Notes: a model not told the origin generated them from the sequence alone. A DNA stretch of 64,000 nt from Bradyrhizobium tropiciagri (GCF_018130505.1 NZ_JAFCKH010000012.1:226476-290475); one strand, 5' to 3'. Positions 28,719 to 42,119 are shown, counted from the stretch's first letter. Program-made: numbers and translations.

Positions 28719-29570
28719 CTACGATTTGACCGCGCCTGCGGTCAGCCCGCCGACCATGTAGCGCTTGAAGGCGTAATAGACAGCGGCCGGCGGCAGCGCG
28801 TAGATGAAGCCGGTGGTCATCAAGAGCTCCCACGGCGAGTCGTCGGCGGCGAGGAAGTTGCCGAGCGCGACGGGGAGCGTGATGTCGGTGTCCTTCGACA
28901 GCAGCAGGAACGCGTAGAGATATTCGTTCCAGGCGAGCAGGATCGCGTAGGTGCCGACCGCGACCAGCGAGGGCATCATCAAGGGTACATAGACCAGGCG
29001 GAACAGCTGCAGCGTGGTGGCGCCGTCCATCGTCGCGGCTTCGTCGAGTTCGACCGGCAGCTTGTCGGAGGCCTGCTTGAGCACCCAGATCGCGTAGGGC
29101 GAGGCGATCGTCACCATCGCAAGGATCAGCGACCAGTGATTGTTCAAGAGGCCGTAATTGCCCATGGTGCGGTACATCGGCACGGCGAGGAACGCCGCCG
29201 GGATGAAATAGGTGAACAGCGCCAGATTCATCACGGCGCGGCCGCCCGGCACCCGCAGCCGCGAGATCGAGAATGCCGCGGCGGTGGCGACGAACAGCGT
29301 CAGCGCGCCGGCAGCCAGCGCGATCACGGTCGAATTCCAGAACTGGATCCAGAAGTCGCGCAGGAAGTAATGCTGCTGGTGGAATACGATCGAGAAATTG
29401 TGCAGCGTCGGATGCTCCGGCCACAGCTTGCCGGAGAACGCGTCCTCCTTCGGCGAGATCGCGAACAGGAACATGTGGTAGATCGGAATCATGGTCCAGA
29501 TGAAGACCGGGATGCCGATCAGCAGCAGCTTGGCCTCGGTGCCGACTTCGCGGAGGGTGGGCAGCTTCAT
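28719..29570 (-). CDS. Carbohydrate ABC transporter permease (MalG-like)
   Basis: A 283-aa inner-membrane permease of the CUT1 family. The EAA loop is ELDEAATMDGATTLQLFRLVYVPLMMP, and LAWNEYLYAFLLLS is typical of MalG/UgpE homologues. Six helices are apparent. ATG 29570 overlaps the stop of the partner permease by four bases (ATGA). It belongs with the binding protein and MalF-like permease upstream, but no ATPase gene is present. Confidence 0.92.
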   Translation of the reverse strand: MKLPTLREVGTEAKLLLIGIPVFIWTMIPIYHMFLFAISPKEDAFSGKLWPEHPTLHNFSIVFHQQHYFLRDFWIQFWNSTVIALAAGALTLFVATAAAFSISRLRVPGGRAVMNLALFTYFIPAAFLAVPMYRTMGNYGLLNNHWSLILAMVTIASPYAIWVLKQASDKLPVELDEAATMDGATTLQLFRLVYVPLMMPSLVAVGTYAILLAWNEYLYAFLLLSKDTDITLPVALGNFLAADDSPWELLMTTGFIYALPPAAVYYAFKRYMVGGLTAGAVKS

Positions 29571-30439
29571 CGCGACAACCGTTTCATCATGAAATAGACC
29601 AGCGGCAGCACGAACGGCATGGCGCAGACGATCGAGGCCATCGCGAGCGAGAGCTGGTCGAGCCGCAGGTAGCGGATGCCGAGCGTCGACAGCACGTGAG
29701 TGAGATCGGCGGGGCCGCCGCCGGTGAGCAGGTAGACGCTGTTGAAGTCCCCCAGCGTCCAGATCATCGAGAGCAGCGTGCAGGTGATGTACAGCGTCTG
29801 CATCGACGGCCAGGTGATGTAGCGGAATTTCTGCCACCAATTGGCGCCGTCGACGTCGGATGCCTCGTACAGATCGTGCGAGATGGCCAGCCGGCCGGTC
29901 AGCAGGATCAGCGTCCAGAACGGCAGCGATTTCCAGATGTGCACGCCGATCGCCATGGCGAGCGCGACCGCCGGATCGTTCAGCCAGTTCGGGCCGTCAT
30001 CGCCGGTGAACTTGAAGATCAGCTGGTTGACCACGCCCCATTCGGGATTGAGCATGAAGCGCACCGACAGGATGGTCGGGATCGACGGCACCGCCCAGGG
30101 CAGGATGAAGATCACCGACAGCCACCTGATCCACGGCCGCTGCTGGGCAAAGAAGCCGGACAGGAACAGCGCGATCAGCATCTTGATGTTGATGCCGATG
30201 ACCAGGAAGATCAGCGTGTTGACCGCAGCGCGCGCGAAGATCGGGTCGTGATAGAGCGCGACATAGCTCGCCGGCTGCCGCGCCAGCCACAGGCCGTAGC
30301 AGACCGGATAGACCACGAAGGCCAGGAACACGAGCAGATAGGGCGCAAGCAGCACGATGCCCCAGACCTGCGGCGGCGTCAGCCGCGCCGATAGCGGCGG
30401 CGAGGGGAGTGCATCTGAACTGGTGAGCGTTGCCGCCAT
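29567..30439 (-). CDS. Carbohydrate ABC transporter permease (MalF/UgpA-like)
   Basis: A 290-aa CUT1-type permease with six helices. PYLLVFLAFVVYPV starts helix 1; the cytoplasmic EAA region reads LYEASDVDGANWWQKFRYITWPSM. GDFNSVYLLTGGGPADLTHVLS near the C-terminus is strongly conserved in this family. It overlaps the MalG-like gene by four bases and is separated from the binding protein gene by about 200 bases that include a large palindromic repeat. Confidence 0.92.
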   Translation of the reverse strand: MAATLTSSDALPSPPLSARLTPPQVWGIVLLAPYLLVFLAFVVYPVCYGLWLARQPASYVALYHDPIFARAAVNTLIFLVIGINIKMLIALFLSGFFAQQRPWIRWLSVIFILPWAVPSIPTILSVRFMLNPEWGVVNQLIFKFTGDDGPNWLNDPAVALAMAIGVHIWKSLPFWTLILLTGRLAISHDLYEASDVDGANWWQKFRYITWPSMQTLYITCTLLSMIWTLGDFNSVYLLTGGGPADLTHVLSTLGIRYLRLDQLSLAMASIVCAMPFVLPLVYFMMKRLSR

Positions 30440-30480
30440 GCGTTCTTACCCTTCAGACGAAATGCCGGCCGCCATCCACC

Positions 30481-30603
30481 CGTCGTCCCGGCGAAGGCCG
30501 GGACCCATACGCCGCGGCAGCGCTTTGGACCGCCGCTGGTCGTTGGCTTTCGTGCAACGACTCAGGCCTGTGGTTATGGGTCCCGGCCTTCGCCGGGACG
30601 ACG
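30481..30603. repeat. Palindromic intergenic repeat, family B (CGTCGTCCCGGCGAAGGCCG)
   Basis: Arms of 27 bases at 30481-30507 and 30577-30603 are exact reverse complements, separated by about 69 bases. Each arm also folds on itself (CCCGGC GAAGG CCGGG). A shorter relative lies at 63798-63823. Its place between binding-protein and permease genes recalls REP elements in malEFG-type operons. Confidence 0.85.
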
Positions 30604-30638
30604 GGGATAGTGCTGTGACGGCGGCCGGCATCACTATA

Positions 30639-32024
30639 TCAGCCCGCGACCTGCTTGATGCGGGCGATCAGTTCGTCGACGGCCTTGTCCACCGGCACCT
30701 TCTCGCTGACCACGCGGTTCATCGCCTTCGCCCAGACGTTCTCGTTGTTCAGGATGGTGAACTTCCAGTTCTTGGTGAAGTCGAACGGCGCAGTGCCGCC
30801 GGTGAACTGGTTCCAGACCGCCTTGCGATGCCGGTCGGCCTGCCAGAACGGGCTGGCCTGGCTTGCCTTGGTCACCGGGAACCAGCGGCCGAGCGCGCCC
30901 TCGACATAGGGCCGCACGTTGTCTTCCTGCATCAGGAACGCGATGAACTGCTTGCCCTCCGCCTTGTTCTTGGCGTTGGCGAAGATCAGGCCGGTCTTGA
31001 CGTCGGAGCGGTACTTGATGGTCGAGCCGTCCGGCGCCTTCGGGAATGAGGCAGTGATGATGTCCTGCTCATAGGCCTGCTTGCCGGCGGCGCGCTGCGC
31101 GTCGGTCAGCGCCGGATTGGTCGAATCCTCGAACCACTTCGCCGCGATCGAGATCGTGAAGTTGTGGGTCATCACGATCGTCTTGTTGTGAAAGGCGACG
31201 TTGTTGTCCGGATCCTTCCAGGTCGTGGAGGAGGGCGGCGTGCAGCCCTTGATGTAGGTGTCGGTGTAATCCTTCAGCGCATGGATCAGGCCGTCGCGCA
31301 CCTTGGGATCGTCGACCAGCAGCTTGCCGTCGTCGTCGACCAGCTTGACGTGGTAGGCGTCCATGAAGGTGTAGAACGACTGGAAGGAGTCGGTGGATTC
31401 CACGCCCATCGGCTGGCCGACGCCGTAGATGCGCTGGCCGGTCGCCTTGCGGATCCCGGGCTGCACCTTGTCGCACCAGAAGGTCCAGTAATCCTCCCAC
31501 TTGGTCGGGATGTCGGCGGCCTTGAAGCCGGCCTTGTCGAGCAGGTCGCCCCAGATCTGGACGTGCATGCTCTGCTGCTTCAGCGGGAAGCCGTAATAGG
31601 ACTTCTTCTTGGCGACGTCGTTGTAGAGCAGGGCCGCCTCGAGCGTGTTCGGCGCGAACGCGTCCTTCATCGGCAGCATGATGTCGGACAGGTCTTCGAG
31701 CTTGCCTTCAAAGGCCCATTTGCCCTGCGCTTGCACGTCGTAGGTGTCGGAATAGGCGACGTCGGGCACGGTGCCGGAATCCAGCGCGGCGACCGTCTTC
31801 GGGATCATGTCCTGGATCGCGTATTGCGACAGCTCGACCTTGATGCCGGTCTTGGCCTCGAACTTCTTGATGGTCTCGATCAGCGCGTCGTCTTCGGACT
31901 TGTAAAATCCCTTGCCCCACCAGACGGTAATCGTCTTGCCCTGGGCCAGAGCGGGTGCAGTTGCGGCAAACAGGCCGACCGCAGCGACCGCGAGTGAAAG
32001 CGCAGCAATAACCTTGGATCTCAC
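30639..32024 (-). CDS. Sugar-type ABC transporter substrate-binding protein
   Basis: A 461-aa periplasmic protein with a Sec signal peptide (about residues 1-27, cleavage after ATAPALA/Q). It has the SBP_bac_1 features of carbohydrate ABC importers: ITVWWGKGFYKSEDDALIETIKKFEAKTG at the N-terminus, DVAYSDTYDVQAQGKW and GFPLKQQSMHVQIWGDLLDKAG. Aromatic residues are abundant, as in sugar pockets. It is first in the operon with the two permeases downstream. A palindrome (CCGGTT...AACCGG, 32047-32063) lies just upstream of the start and could be an operator. Confidence 0.9.
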   Translation of the reverse strand: MRSKVIAALSLAVAAVGLFAATAPALAQGKTITVWWGKGFYKSEDDALIETIKKFEAKTGIKVELSQYAIQDMIPKTVAALDSGTVPDVAYSDTYDVQAQGKWAFEGKLEDLSDIMLPMKDAFAPNTLEAALLYNDVAKKKSYYGFPLKQQSMHVQIWGDLLDKAGFKAADIPTKWEDYWTFWCDKVQPGIRKATGQRIYGVGQPMGVESTDSFQSFYTFMDAYHVKLVDDDGKLLVDDPKVRDGLIHALKDYTDTYIKGCTPPSSTTWKDPDNNVAFHNKTIVMTHNFTISIAAKWFEDSTNPALTDAQRAAGKQAYEQDIITASFPKAPDGSTIKYRSDVKTGLIFANAKNKAEGKQFIAFLMQEDNVRPYVEGALGRWFPVTKASQASPFWQADRHRKAVWNQFTGGTAPFDFTKNWKFTILNNENVWAKAMNRVVSEKVPVDKAVDELIARIKQVAG

Positions 32025-32187
32025 GTTATTCTCCCTCAGTGGAAGGCCGGTTTTTTTAACCGGTTGGATAAAACACTAGCGCATGGGCGTGACCTGATAA
32101 AGATGTCGCACCGACGACTTCAGTAGGGACTCGTGGTGAGAATGTGGATCAGTCCCGGCGCATCGATGCGGAAAGTGAATTGATCGG

Positions 32188-34161
32188 TCAGTTCGACTTC
32201 GCATTGTCGGCGGCCGCCGCCGGGCCGGTGGCCGGCGCGCTCGCTGCGGCATCGGCCGGCGCTTGCCGCGCGCCGCCGCCGGTGAGGCGGTCGAGCACGC
32301 CGCGCACTGCGTCACGCGCCTTGGTGTCCTTGAGCGAGTCGAGCAATTGCGCAGCCCCCGGCGAGCGCCGGATCAGGATGTCCGGATCGGGGAAGATCAG
32401 CGGATCGTCCCACGGGCCCTGAACCACGAACGGCAGGTCGTAGGCCTTGCCGCCGCTGGAGGCCGCGGTCAGGCTGGCGACGCCTTTGAGATCGTATTCG
32501 CGCGACGGCACCGAGGCGGTGCCGGTCAGCGTGATCCGCGCCGCCGGTCCTTCGACGCGGATGTCCTCGGCGGTCGCGATGCCGTCGGAGAATTTCACCG
32601 AGATATTGAGATTGTCGTAGGGCGTCGATCCGGACCGGAAATTGCCGCCGCCGGACAGCGGCCGCTTCTCCAGCCGCCGCAACAACTGCTCGACATTGAA
32701 GCCGGCGATCGCACCGTCATGACCGTTCAGCGTCGCGCTGCCATCGAGCGATGATGCGAGGCCGAACGGGCTCGAGCCGGAGGCCGTCAGCGAGACGCCG
32801 AGATTGCCGCGGCCGGACAGTTTGTTGATCCCGAACAATTCGCTGGCGCAGGCCTGCAGGTCGACATCGGTGAACTGGAATTGCGCCCGCACGTCGGCGA
32901 CCGCATCCGAGCGCGCGATCGCGAACGAGCCCTTGGCGATGCCGCCGAACATCTGCGCCTCGCCGACGCTGAGCGCCAGCGCGCCACCGCGCAGGTTGGC
33001 GCCGAGCGCGGTGCGGCCGAGCTTGGACGGACCGACCGTCACCTTGGCCGCCGACAGGCGCATGTCGAGATCGGTCGTCGACAGCGAGGACAGGTCGAAC
33101 AGCTGCCTGTTCCAGTCGCGCTGGCCCGAGGCGAGCAGGCGGAACGTCGAGATGTACGGCGTGAAGTCGAGGTTGCCTGCGGCCAGCGTCGCCTGCAGCG
33201 TCTGCCGGCCGTTATTGGCGTAGGTCATCACGCCCTCGGCGACATTGCCGTCGAGCTCGACATTGACATTGGTGAGCGCGACCGAGCCGCCGACCACGTT
33301 GGCGCGCGCCTTCAGCGCGAAGCGGCCGAAGCCGCCCCCGCCGCCGGGCGGCGCCTGCCCCATCCAGCGCAGCGCGTTGCGCAGCGACGGTGAGTCCATG
33401 GTGGCGACGCCTTCCATCATCACGCTGGTGCGGTTGGCAACGGTTCCGTCGAACGCAACCTTCAGCGGCGCGCTGGCCAGCCGCGCCTTCAGCCCGGAGC
33501 GGTCGCCCGACAGCAGCGCGGCGAAATCGGCGGCGCTGATCGAGCCGTCGACGCGCTCGCCGCGCCAGTCGAACTGGCCGGTTGCGGCAAACGACCGCGA
33601 GATCGACGGCCAGGCCAGCGACAGGTCGATGTCGCCGAGCTTCTCGGAGATCTGGTTGGTGCCGTCCTCGTAGTTCAGCTCGCCGTCCTGGATGCGAATC
33701 TCGGAGAACGACACTTGATTCTCGGCGCCGGGCGTCATCGCTTTCGCGATGGTCTCGACGAACGGCGTCCAGTTGCTCTCGCCGGCAGCGTCGCGGACCA
33801 CATGGATATGCGGCCGCAGCATCATGACGTCGGCGATCTCGAACCGCCGCAGCAGCAGCGGCAGCAGCCGCAGGTTTGCGGTCAGCACATCGACCTGCAG
33901 CGCGGGGTCGACGGTCTCGGCGCCCTTCAGACCGACATTGTGAAAGGAGACGTAGCTGCCCGGAAACACTGAGACGTCAATGTTTCCGTTGACGACCAAT
34001 TCGAGCCCGGTCACCGCGCGGATCTGGGCTTCCACCGCGCGCTGCAGCGCGTCCCGGTTGAGGAACCACGACGTGCCGACCAGACCGATCACCGCGAGGC
34101 CAAAAAGCGCCGCGATCGGCATCCCCAGGCGCTTAATTCCTTGGGCCATCGTCAATGACAT
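32188..34161 (-). CDS. AsmA-family protein
   Basis: A 657-aa protein with one N-terminal membrane anchor (about residues 12-32) and a long periplasmic beta-rich body. The N-terminal segment TGLELVVNGNIDVSVFPGSYVSFHNVGLKG is the AsmA hallmark, and the C-terminal half has the FNVEQLLRRLEKRPLSGGG pattern seen in AsmA C-terminal regions. AsmA-like proteins are bridge-like lipid carriers linked to outer-membrane biogenesis. Tail is Ala/Pro-rich. It is divergent from scoA with a 237-base intergenic region. Confidence 0.92.
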   Translation of the reverse strand: MSLTMAQGIKRLGMPIAALFGLAVIGLVGTSWFLNRDALQRAVEAQIRAVTGLELVVNGNIDVSVFPGSYVSFHNVGLKGAETVDPALQVDVLTANLRLLPLLLRRFEIADVMMLRPHIHVVRDAAGESNWTPFVETIAKAMTPGAENQVSFSEIRIQDGELNYEDGTNQISEKLGDIDLSLAWPSISRSFAATGQFDWRGERVDGSISAADFAALLSGDRSGLKARLASAPLKVAFDGTVANRTSVMMEGVATMDSPSLRNALRWMGQAPPGGGGGFGRFALKARANVVGGSVALTNVNVELDGNVAEGVMTYANNGRQTLQATLAAGNLDFTPYISTFRLLASGQRDWNRQLFDLSSLSTTDLDMRLSAAKVTVGPSKLGRTALGANLRGGALALSVGEAQMFGGIAKGSFAIARSDAVADVRAQFQFTDVDLQACASELFGINKLSGRGNLGVSLTASGSSPFGLASSLDGSATLNGHDGAIAGFNVEQLLRRLEKRPLSGGGNFRSGSTPYDNLNISVKFSDGIATAEDIRVEGPAARITLTGTASVPSREYDLKGVASLTAASSGGKAYDLPFVVQGPWDDPLIFPDPDILIRRSPGAAQLLDSLKDTKARDAVRGVLDRLTGGGARQAPADAAASAPATGPAAAADNAKSN

Positions 34162-34398
34162 GTCCGGGTCGGGTTGTGTGGGTTGTCGGGTCGTCGTCGA
34201 ACACAGCGGGGCATCCCTTTGGGAGCCCGTGCCAACCCACGCAACTTGAAGGCTTTTCTTGACGCTTTCAAGGCCGACGTGGCGCCGCGGGCCACCGCCT
34301 CATGGTCGCACCGGGCCGTGATTGACGCACTGCGAAGATTTCGCCTAATAATCCGGTTTGTCACCGCCGTTCCGCGCCCTCGATCAGGTATTTGCTGC

Positions 34399-35106
34399 AT
34401 GAACAAGGTCTATCCCGACGCAAAATCGGCCCTCGATGGTCTCCTCAAGGACGGCATCATGATCATGTCGGGCGGCTTCGGCCTCTGCGGCATCGCCGAG
34501 ACCCTGTCGGACGCCATCCGCGACTCCGGCGTGAAGGGCCTCACGGTCGTCTCCAACAATGCCGGCGTCGACGGCATCGGCTTGAGCCGCCTGCTGGAAA
34601 CCCGCCAGATCAAGAAGATGATCTCGTCCTATGTCGGCGAGAACAAGCTGTTCGCCCAGCAATATCTCGCCGGCGAGCTCGAGCTCGAATTCAATCCGCA
34701 GGGCACGCTGGCCGAGCGCATCCGCGCCGGCGGCGCCGGCATCCCGGCCTTCTACACCAAGACCGGCGTCGGCACGCTGATCGCCGAAGGCAAGGAAGTG
34801 AAGGAATTCGACGGCCAGAAATACATCATGGAGCGCGGCCTGTTCGCGGACCTCGCCATCGTCCACGCCTGGAAGGGCGACACCGCCGGCAACCTCGTCT
34901 ACCGCAAGACCGCGCGCAACTTTAACCCGATGATGGCGACCGCCGCGAAGGTCACCGTCGCCGAGGTCGAGCATCTGGTGCCGGCCGGCGAGATCGATCC
35001 GGACCACATCCACACCCCCGGCATTTTCGTCAAACGCATCATCGAGGTCGGCACGGCCAAGAAGCGGATCGAATTCCGCAACACCCGTCCGCGGCCCGCA
35101 GCGTAA
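34399..35106 (+). CDS. scoA: Succinyl-CoA:3-ketoacid CoA-transferase subunit A
   Basis: A 235-aa alpha subunit of the heterodimeric CoA transferase that activates acetoacetate with succinyl-CoA. The N-terminal MIMSGGFGLCGIAETL and GIGLSRLLE and the GVGTLIAEGKE and KTARNFNPMMATAAK stretches are typical of ScoA/PcaI-type subunits. The start is the ATG at 34399, as in homologues; longer in-frame extensions have no support. It is followed 24 bases later by the beta subunit. Ketone-body use links to the poly-hydroxybutyrate cycle suggested by the phasins further right. Confidence 0.95.
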   Translation: MNKVYPDAKSALDGLLKDGIMIMSGGFGLCGIAETLSDAIRDSGVKGLTVVSNNAGVDGIGLSRLLETRQIKKMISSYVGENKLFAQQYLAGELELEFNPQGTLAERIRAGGAGIPAFYTKTGVGTLIAEGKEVKEFDGQKYIMERGLFADLAIVHAWKGDTAGNLVYRKTARNFNPMMATAAKVTVAEVEHLVPAGEIDPDHIHTPGIFVKRIIEVGTAKKRIEFRNTRPRPAA

Positions 35107-35130
35107 AACCCAACTCATCAGGAGCCTCTC

Positions 35131-35781
35131 ATGGCCTGGACCCGTGAACAGATGGCCGCCCGCGCCGCCAAGGAGTTGCGCGACGGCTTTTACGTCAACC
35201 TCGGCATCGGCATTCCGACGCTGGTCTCGAACTTCATTCCCGACGGCATCGACGTCAGCCTGCAGAGCGAGAACGGCATGCTCGGCATGGGCCCGTTCCC
35301 CTATGAGGACGAGGTCGACGCCGATCTCATCAATGCCGGCAAGCAGACCGTCAGCGAGCTGCCCTCGACCAGCTATTTCTCCTCGGCCGATTCCTTCGGC
35401 ATGGTGCGCGGCGGGCATATCGATCTCTCGATCCTCGGCGCCATGCAGGTGGCGCAGAACGGCGACCTCGCCAACTGGATGATCCCCGGCAAGATGGTGA
35501 AGGGCATGGGCGGCGCCATGGACCTCGTCGCCGGCGTCAAGCGCGTCGTCGTGGTGATGGAGCATTCCGCCAAGGACGGGGCGAAGCTGCTCAAGCAGTG
35601 CAACCTGCCGCTGACCGGCGAGCGCGTGGTCGACATGGTCGTCACCGATCTCGCCGTGTTCACCATCGACAAGCACGGCAATGACGGCATGGCGCTGATC
35701 GAGCTCGCCGACGGCGTCACGCTCGACGAGGTCAAGGCCAAGACCGAAGCCGAATTCCGCGTCGCGCTGAAGAACACCTGA
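35131..35781 (+). CDS. scoB: Succinyl-CoA:3-ketoacid CoA-transferase subunit B
   Basis: A 216-aa beta subunit. The catalytic glutamate lies in [25 protein letters not shown] near the N-terminus and [20 protein letters not shown] are family hallmarks. AGGAGC lies 8-13 bases upstream of the ATG. It is in an operon with scoA; the GNAT gene starts one base after its stop. Confidence 0.96.
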   Translation: MAWTREQMAARAAKELRDGFYVNLGIGIPTLVSNFIPDGIDVSLQSENGMLGMGPFPYEDEVDADLINAGKQTVSELPSTSYFSSADSFGMVRGGHIDLSILGAMQVAQNGDLANWMIPGKMVKGMGGAMDLVAGVKRVVVVMEHSAKDGAKLLKQCNLPLTGERVVDMVVTDLAVFTIDKHGNDGMALIELADGVTLDEVKAKTEAEFRVALKNT

Positions 35782-35782
35782 G

Positions 35783-36427
35783 ATGTTTCCGGCGGGACGA
35801 TCCTCGATCCGTCCCGCCCGATCTGACGACGCAGCCTTCATCGCCCGCATTGTGCTGGCCGCGCAGCGCGGCCCGCTGCCGCGCGGCTGGTGCGATATCG
35901 CACTGGCGCGGCCTGAACCGGAATGCCTGACCTTCATGGCGCGGCTCGCGGTTGCGCGTGCGCGGTCATGGTATCATACAGCTCACTTCCTGATCGCCGA
36001 GGTTGATGGCGTGCCAGCCGCAGCGCTGTGCGCGATGCCGGCGGCCGGGACGCTCGCGGCGGTCCGTGACGCGATCGCGGAGGTCGCGGCCGAAACCGGC
36101 GATGACCCGGCAACGATCTTCATGCGCGGCGCCTACGCCCGTAATTGCTGGGTGCAGGGCGGCGAGAGCGACTGGCTGATCGAGCATGTCGCAACCGATC
36201 CCGCCCATCGCGGCAGCGGCCTGGTGCAGGCGCTGATCCACCGTGCACTCGCTGACGGCAAGGCGGCGGGCTTTGCGCAGGCGTCGATCTCGTTCCTGAT
36301 CGGCAACGACCCGGCCGAGCGCTGCTACGCCAAGGCGGGTTTTGTCTTCGCCGAAGAGAAACGCGACGCCGCGTTCGAGGCACTAACCGGCGCACCGGGC
36401 TTTCGCCGGTTCGCGCGTGGGATTTGA
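35783..36427 (+). CDS. GNAT-family acetyltransferase
   Basis: A 214-aa protein with the acetyl-CoA-binding motif A, VATDPAHRGSGLVQALIHRAL (about residue 135), and the C-terminal NDPAERCYAKAGFVFAEEKR, both typical of GNAT enzymes. The N-terminus IRPARSDDAAFIARIVL is the usual first strand and helix. It begins one base after scoB, so it is likely co-transcribed with scoAB, although a role in ketone metabolism is not implied by sequence. Acceptor unknown. Confidence 0.85.
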   Translation: MFPAGRSSIRPARSDDAAFIARIVLAAQRGPLPRGWCDIALARPEPECLTFMARLAVARARSWYHTAHFLIAEVDGVPAAALCAMPAAGTLAAVRDAIAEVAAETGDDPATIFMRGAYARNCWVQGGESDWLIEHVATDPAHRGSGLVQALIHRALADGKAAGFAQASISFLIGNDPAERCYAKAGFVFAEEKRDAAFEALTGAPGFRRFARGI

Positions 36428-36501
36428 GTGGGGGTAGACGACGCCGCACACACGCCTGTCGTCCCAGATTGATTTCACATCGCCAGCCAAACAACGTGGC
36501 G

Positions 36502-36605
36502 TCATCACCCGGCTTGACCGGGTGATCCAGTATCCCAGAGACAGTGGTTATTGAGCCGATAAGCCGCGGCGTACTGGATCGCCCGGTCAAGCCGGGCGAT
36601 GACGG
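36502..36605. repeat. Palindromic intergenic repeat, family C (CATCACCCGGCTTGACCGGG)
   Basis: Imperfect arms of about 30 bases (CATCACCCGGCTTGACCGGG... and ...CCCGGTCAAGCCGGGCGATG) flank a spacer containing TTGAGCCGATAAGCCGCGG. A second copy at 63862-63952 is nearly identical until it is interrupted. The rest of the 36428-36798 intergenic region contains no gene that I can support. Confidence 0.85.
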
Positions 36606-36798
36606 CGGTGGGTGCGGATGCATATCCCCGTCGTCCCTGCGAAAAGGGCGATGACGGCGAGGGATGGGAGAGGGAGCCCGTCTGCCGGTGGCTCCCATGT
36701 CCGCGGCCCTGCCGACAATTTGGGCACAACGCCCAGCTAATGCGTTTCACCTCGGTCCGCATCTCTGCCTAGTCTGGCGGAGACGGAGATGAAGCAGC

Positions 36799-37284
36799 AT
36801 GCGTGCGATCCTTGATCACTGCACCGGAGGGGTTGAGCGAAGCCTGACGGCCGGCACGGATTTCATCCATGAGGGCGGCAAGACCGGTCATCTGTTCGTG
36901 CTGATCGACGGCAAGGTCGAGGTCGTCAAGGGCGACAATGTGGTGGCCGTGATCGAGGAGCCCGGCGCGGTGTTCGGCGAAATGTCGGTGCTGCTCGACA
37001 AGCCGCACAGCGCGCGGGTGCGCGCGGCATCGGATAGCGTGCTCTACGAGTTCGACGATGCGGCGTCATTCCTGCGCGAACGGCCCGCGGTGGCGTTGCT
37101 GATCGCGCAGCTGCTGGCACAGCGGCTCCATGTTGCCACGAGTTATCTGGCCGACCTGATGCACCAATACGCCGACCACGGCACGCATCTGGCGATGGTC
37201 GGCGAGGTGCTGCAAAGCATGATCAACCTGCCGCCGATGCAGGTCGCGCCAGGCTCGGATCGGCAATCCGATCCAAGGATATGA
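36799..37284 (+). CDS. Cyclic-nucleotide-binding domain protein
   Basis: A 161-aa protein that is little more than a cNMP-binding beta barrel. FIHEGGKTGHLFVLIDGKVEVVKG is the early barrel and the phosphate-binding cassette reads FGEMSVLLDKPHSARVRA, with the Glu and Arg expected to contact ribose and phosphate. The C-terminal helix region lacks a helix-turn-helix, so it is not a Crp-type DNA-binding regulator. Its 3' end overlaps the convergent metallophosphoesterase gene by 62 bases. Confidence 0.87.
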   Translation: MRAILDHCTGGVERSLTAGTDFIHEGGKTGHLFVLIDGKVEVVKGDNVVAVIEEPGAVFGEMSVLLDKPHSARVRAASDSVLYEFDDAASFLRERPAVALLIAQLLAQRLHVATSYLADLMHQYADHGTHLAMVGEVLQSMINLPPMQVAPGSDRQSDPRI

Positions 37285-38050
37285 GCCAGTCCGGCGCATC
37301 GCGCAGCGGTGCCGCCGGGCGCTGCAGGGGGTTGTCGAGATCGATGACCTGCGCGTCGCTGGCGGCGAGCCAGAATGCCTTGCTCGCGCTGAAATCGAGC
37401 GCGATGTAGACCGGCGGCCGGCCGGGCTGCAGGCCGGTATTGAACACCCACGTCGTCCCCAACTGGTCGAACCAAGAGCCGCTCGGGATGAATGGCGATT
37501 GATGCACATGGCCCGAGATCACCATCGCCGGATGGTGCCGCTCGATCCAGCGCTTGAGCTCGACATCGCCGAAGAAGCGCTTGCCGCCCCAGCTGGTCGG
37601 CGAATCCGCCGGCGGCGCGTGATGCACCCAGACCCAACGGCTGTGCGGCAGCGCGGCGGCCTCGCGCAGCTGATCGTCGATGCTCGCTCTGACCAGCGGG
37701 CCATCCCACCACGGGCACACCGTGAACAGCGTGTCGCCGATGATCACGCTGTCGCCGTCGCAGGCAACGCCGAATTCCCGGATGCTGGCGACCCACCGCG
37801 CGATCTTCTCGCCCTCCGGGCTGCGCTCGTCGAGATCGTGATTGCCCGAGCAGAAGATCACGCGCGTCAGGCCGGCGAGCCGCGCGAGATATTTGGTGAC
37901 GACAACGATCTGGGCGCGGTAATCGACCGCAGAGCCGAGGTTGAGCGCATCGCCCGCGAAGATCACGAGATCGAATTGCGGTGCCGCCGCCAGCAGCCAG
38001 TCGAACTGCGGCAATGAATAGTGCAAATCGGCGACGACGAGACAGCGCAT
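37223..38050 (-). CDS. Calcineurin-like metallophosphoesterase
   Basis: A 275-aa enzyme. All metal-binding motifs of the calcineurin-like fold appear in order: VADLHYS (D-x-H), FAGDALNLG (GD), CSGNHDLDE (GNHD), WVHHAPP (H) and ISGHVHQSP (GHxH). Two-metal phosphomonoesterase or phosphodiesterase activity is expected. A convergent neighbour encodes a cyclic-nucleotide-binding protein and the 3' ends overlap, which may hint at a link to cyclic nucleotides, but this is inference. Confidence 0.9.
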   Translation of the reverse strand: MRCLVVADLHYSLPQFDWLLAAAPQFDLVIFAGDALNLGSAVDYRAQIVVVTKYLARLAGLTRVIFCSGNHDLDERSPEGEKIARWVASIREFGVACDGDSVIIGDTLFTVCPWWDGPLVRASIDDQLREAAALPHSRWVWVHHAPPADSPTSWGGKRFFGDVELKRWIERHHPAMVISGHVHQSPFIPSGSWFDQLGTTWVFNTGLQPGRPPVYIALDFSASKAFWLAASDAQVIDLDNPLQRPAAPLRDAPDWLISLDRIADPSLARPASAAG

Positions 38051-38189
38051 CTGGCAAATCCAAATGCCCGGAAAGCGGGCGGGTCGCAGGCGATGCAGTC
38101 AAATAAGCCGAATTGCAGCAAGATCCGTGCCGCATCGCGCGCACCCGGCGCGACAGATTCCCGCAGCGTCGTCGCGGGGAGGGCCGGTG

Positions 38190-42119
<3,930 letters not shown>

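Noticed and set aside
32047-32063. Rho-independent terminator CCGGTT-TTTTT-AACCGG
   Set aside because: The T-run is in the loop, not after the stem, and it lies in the 5' region of the binding-protein gene; an operator is more likely.
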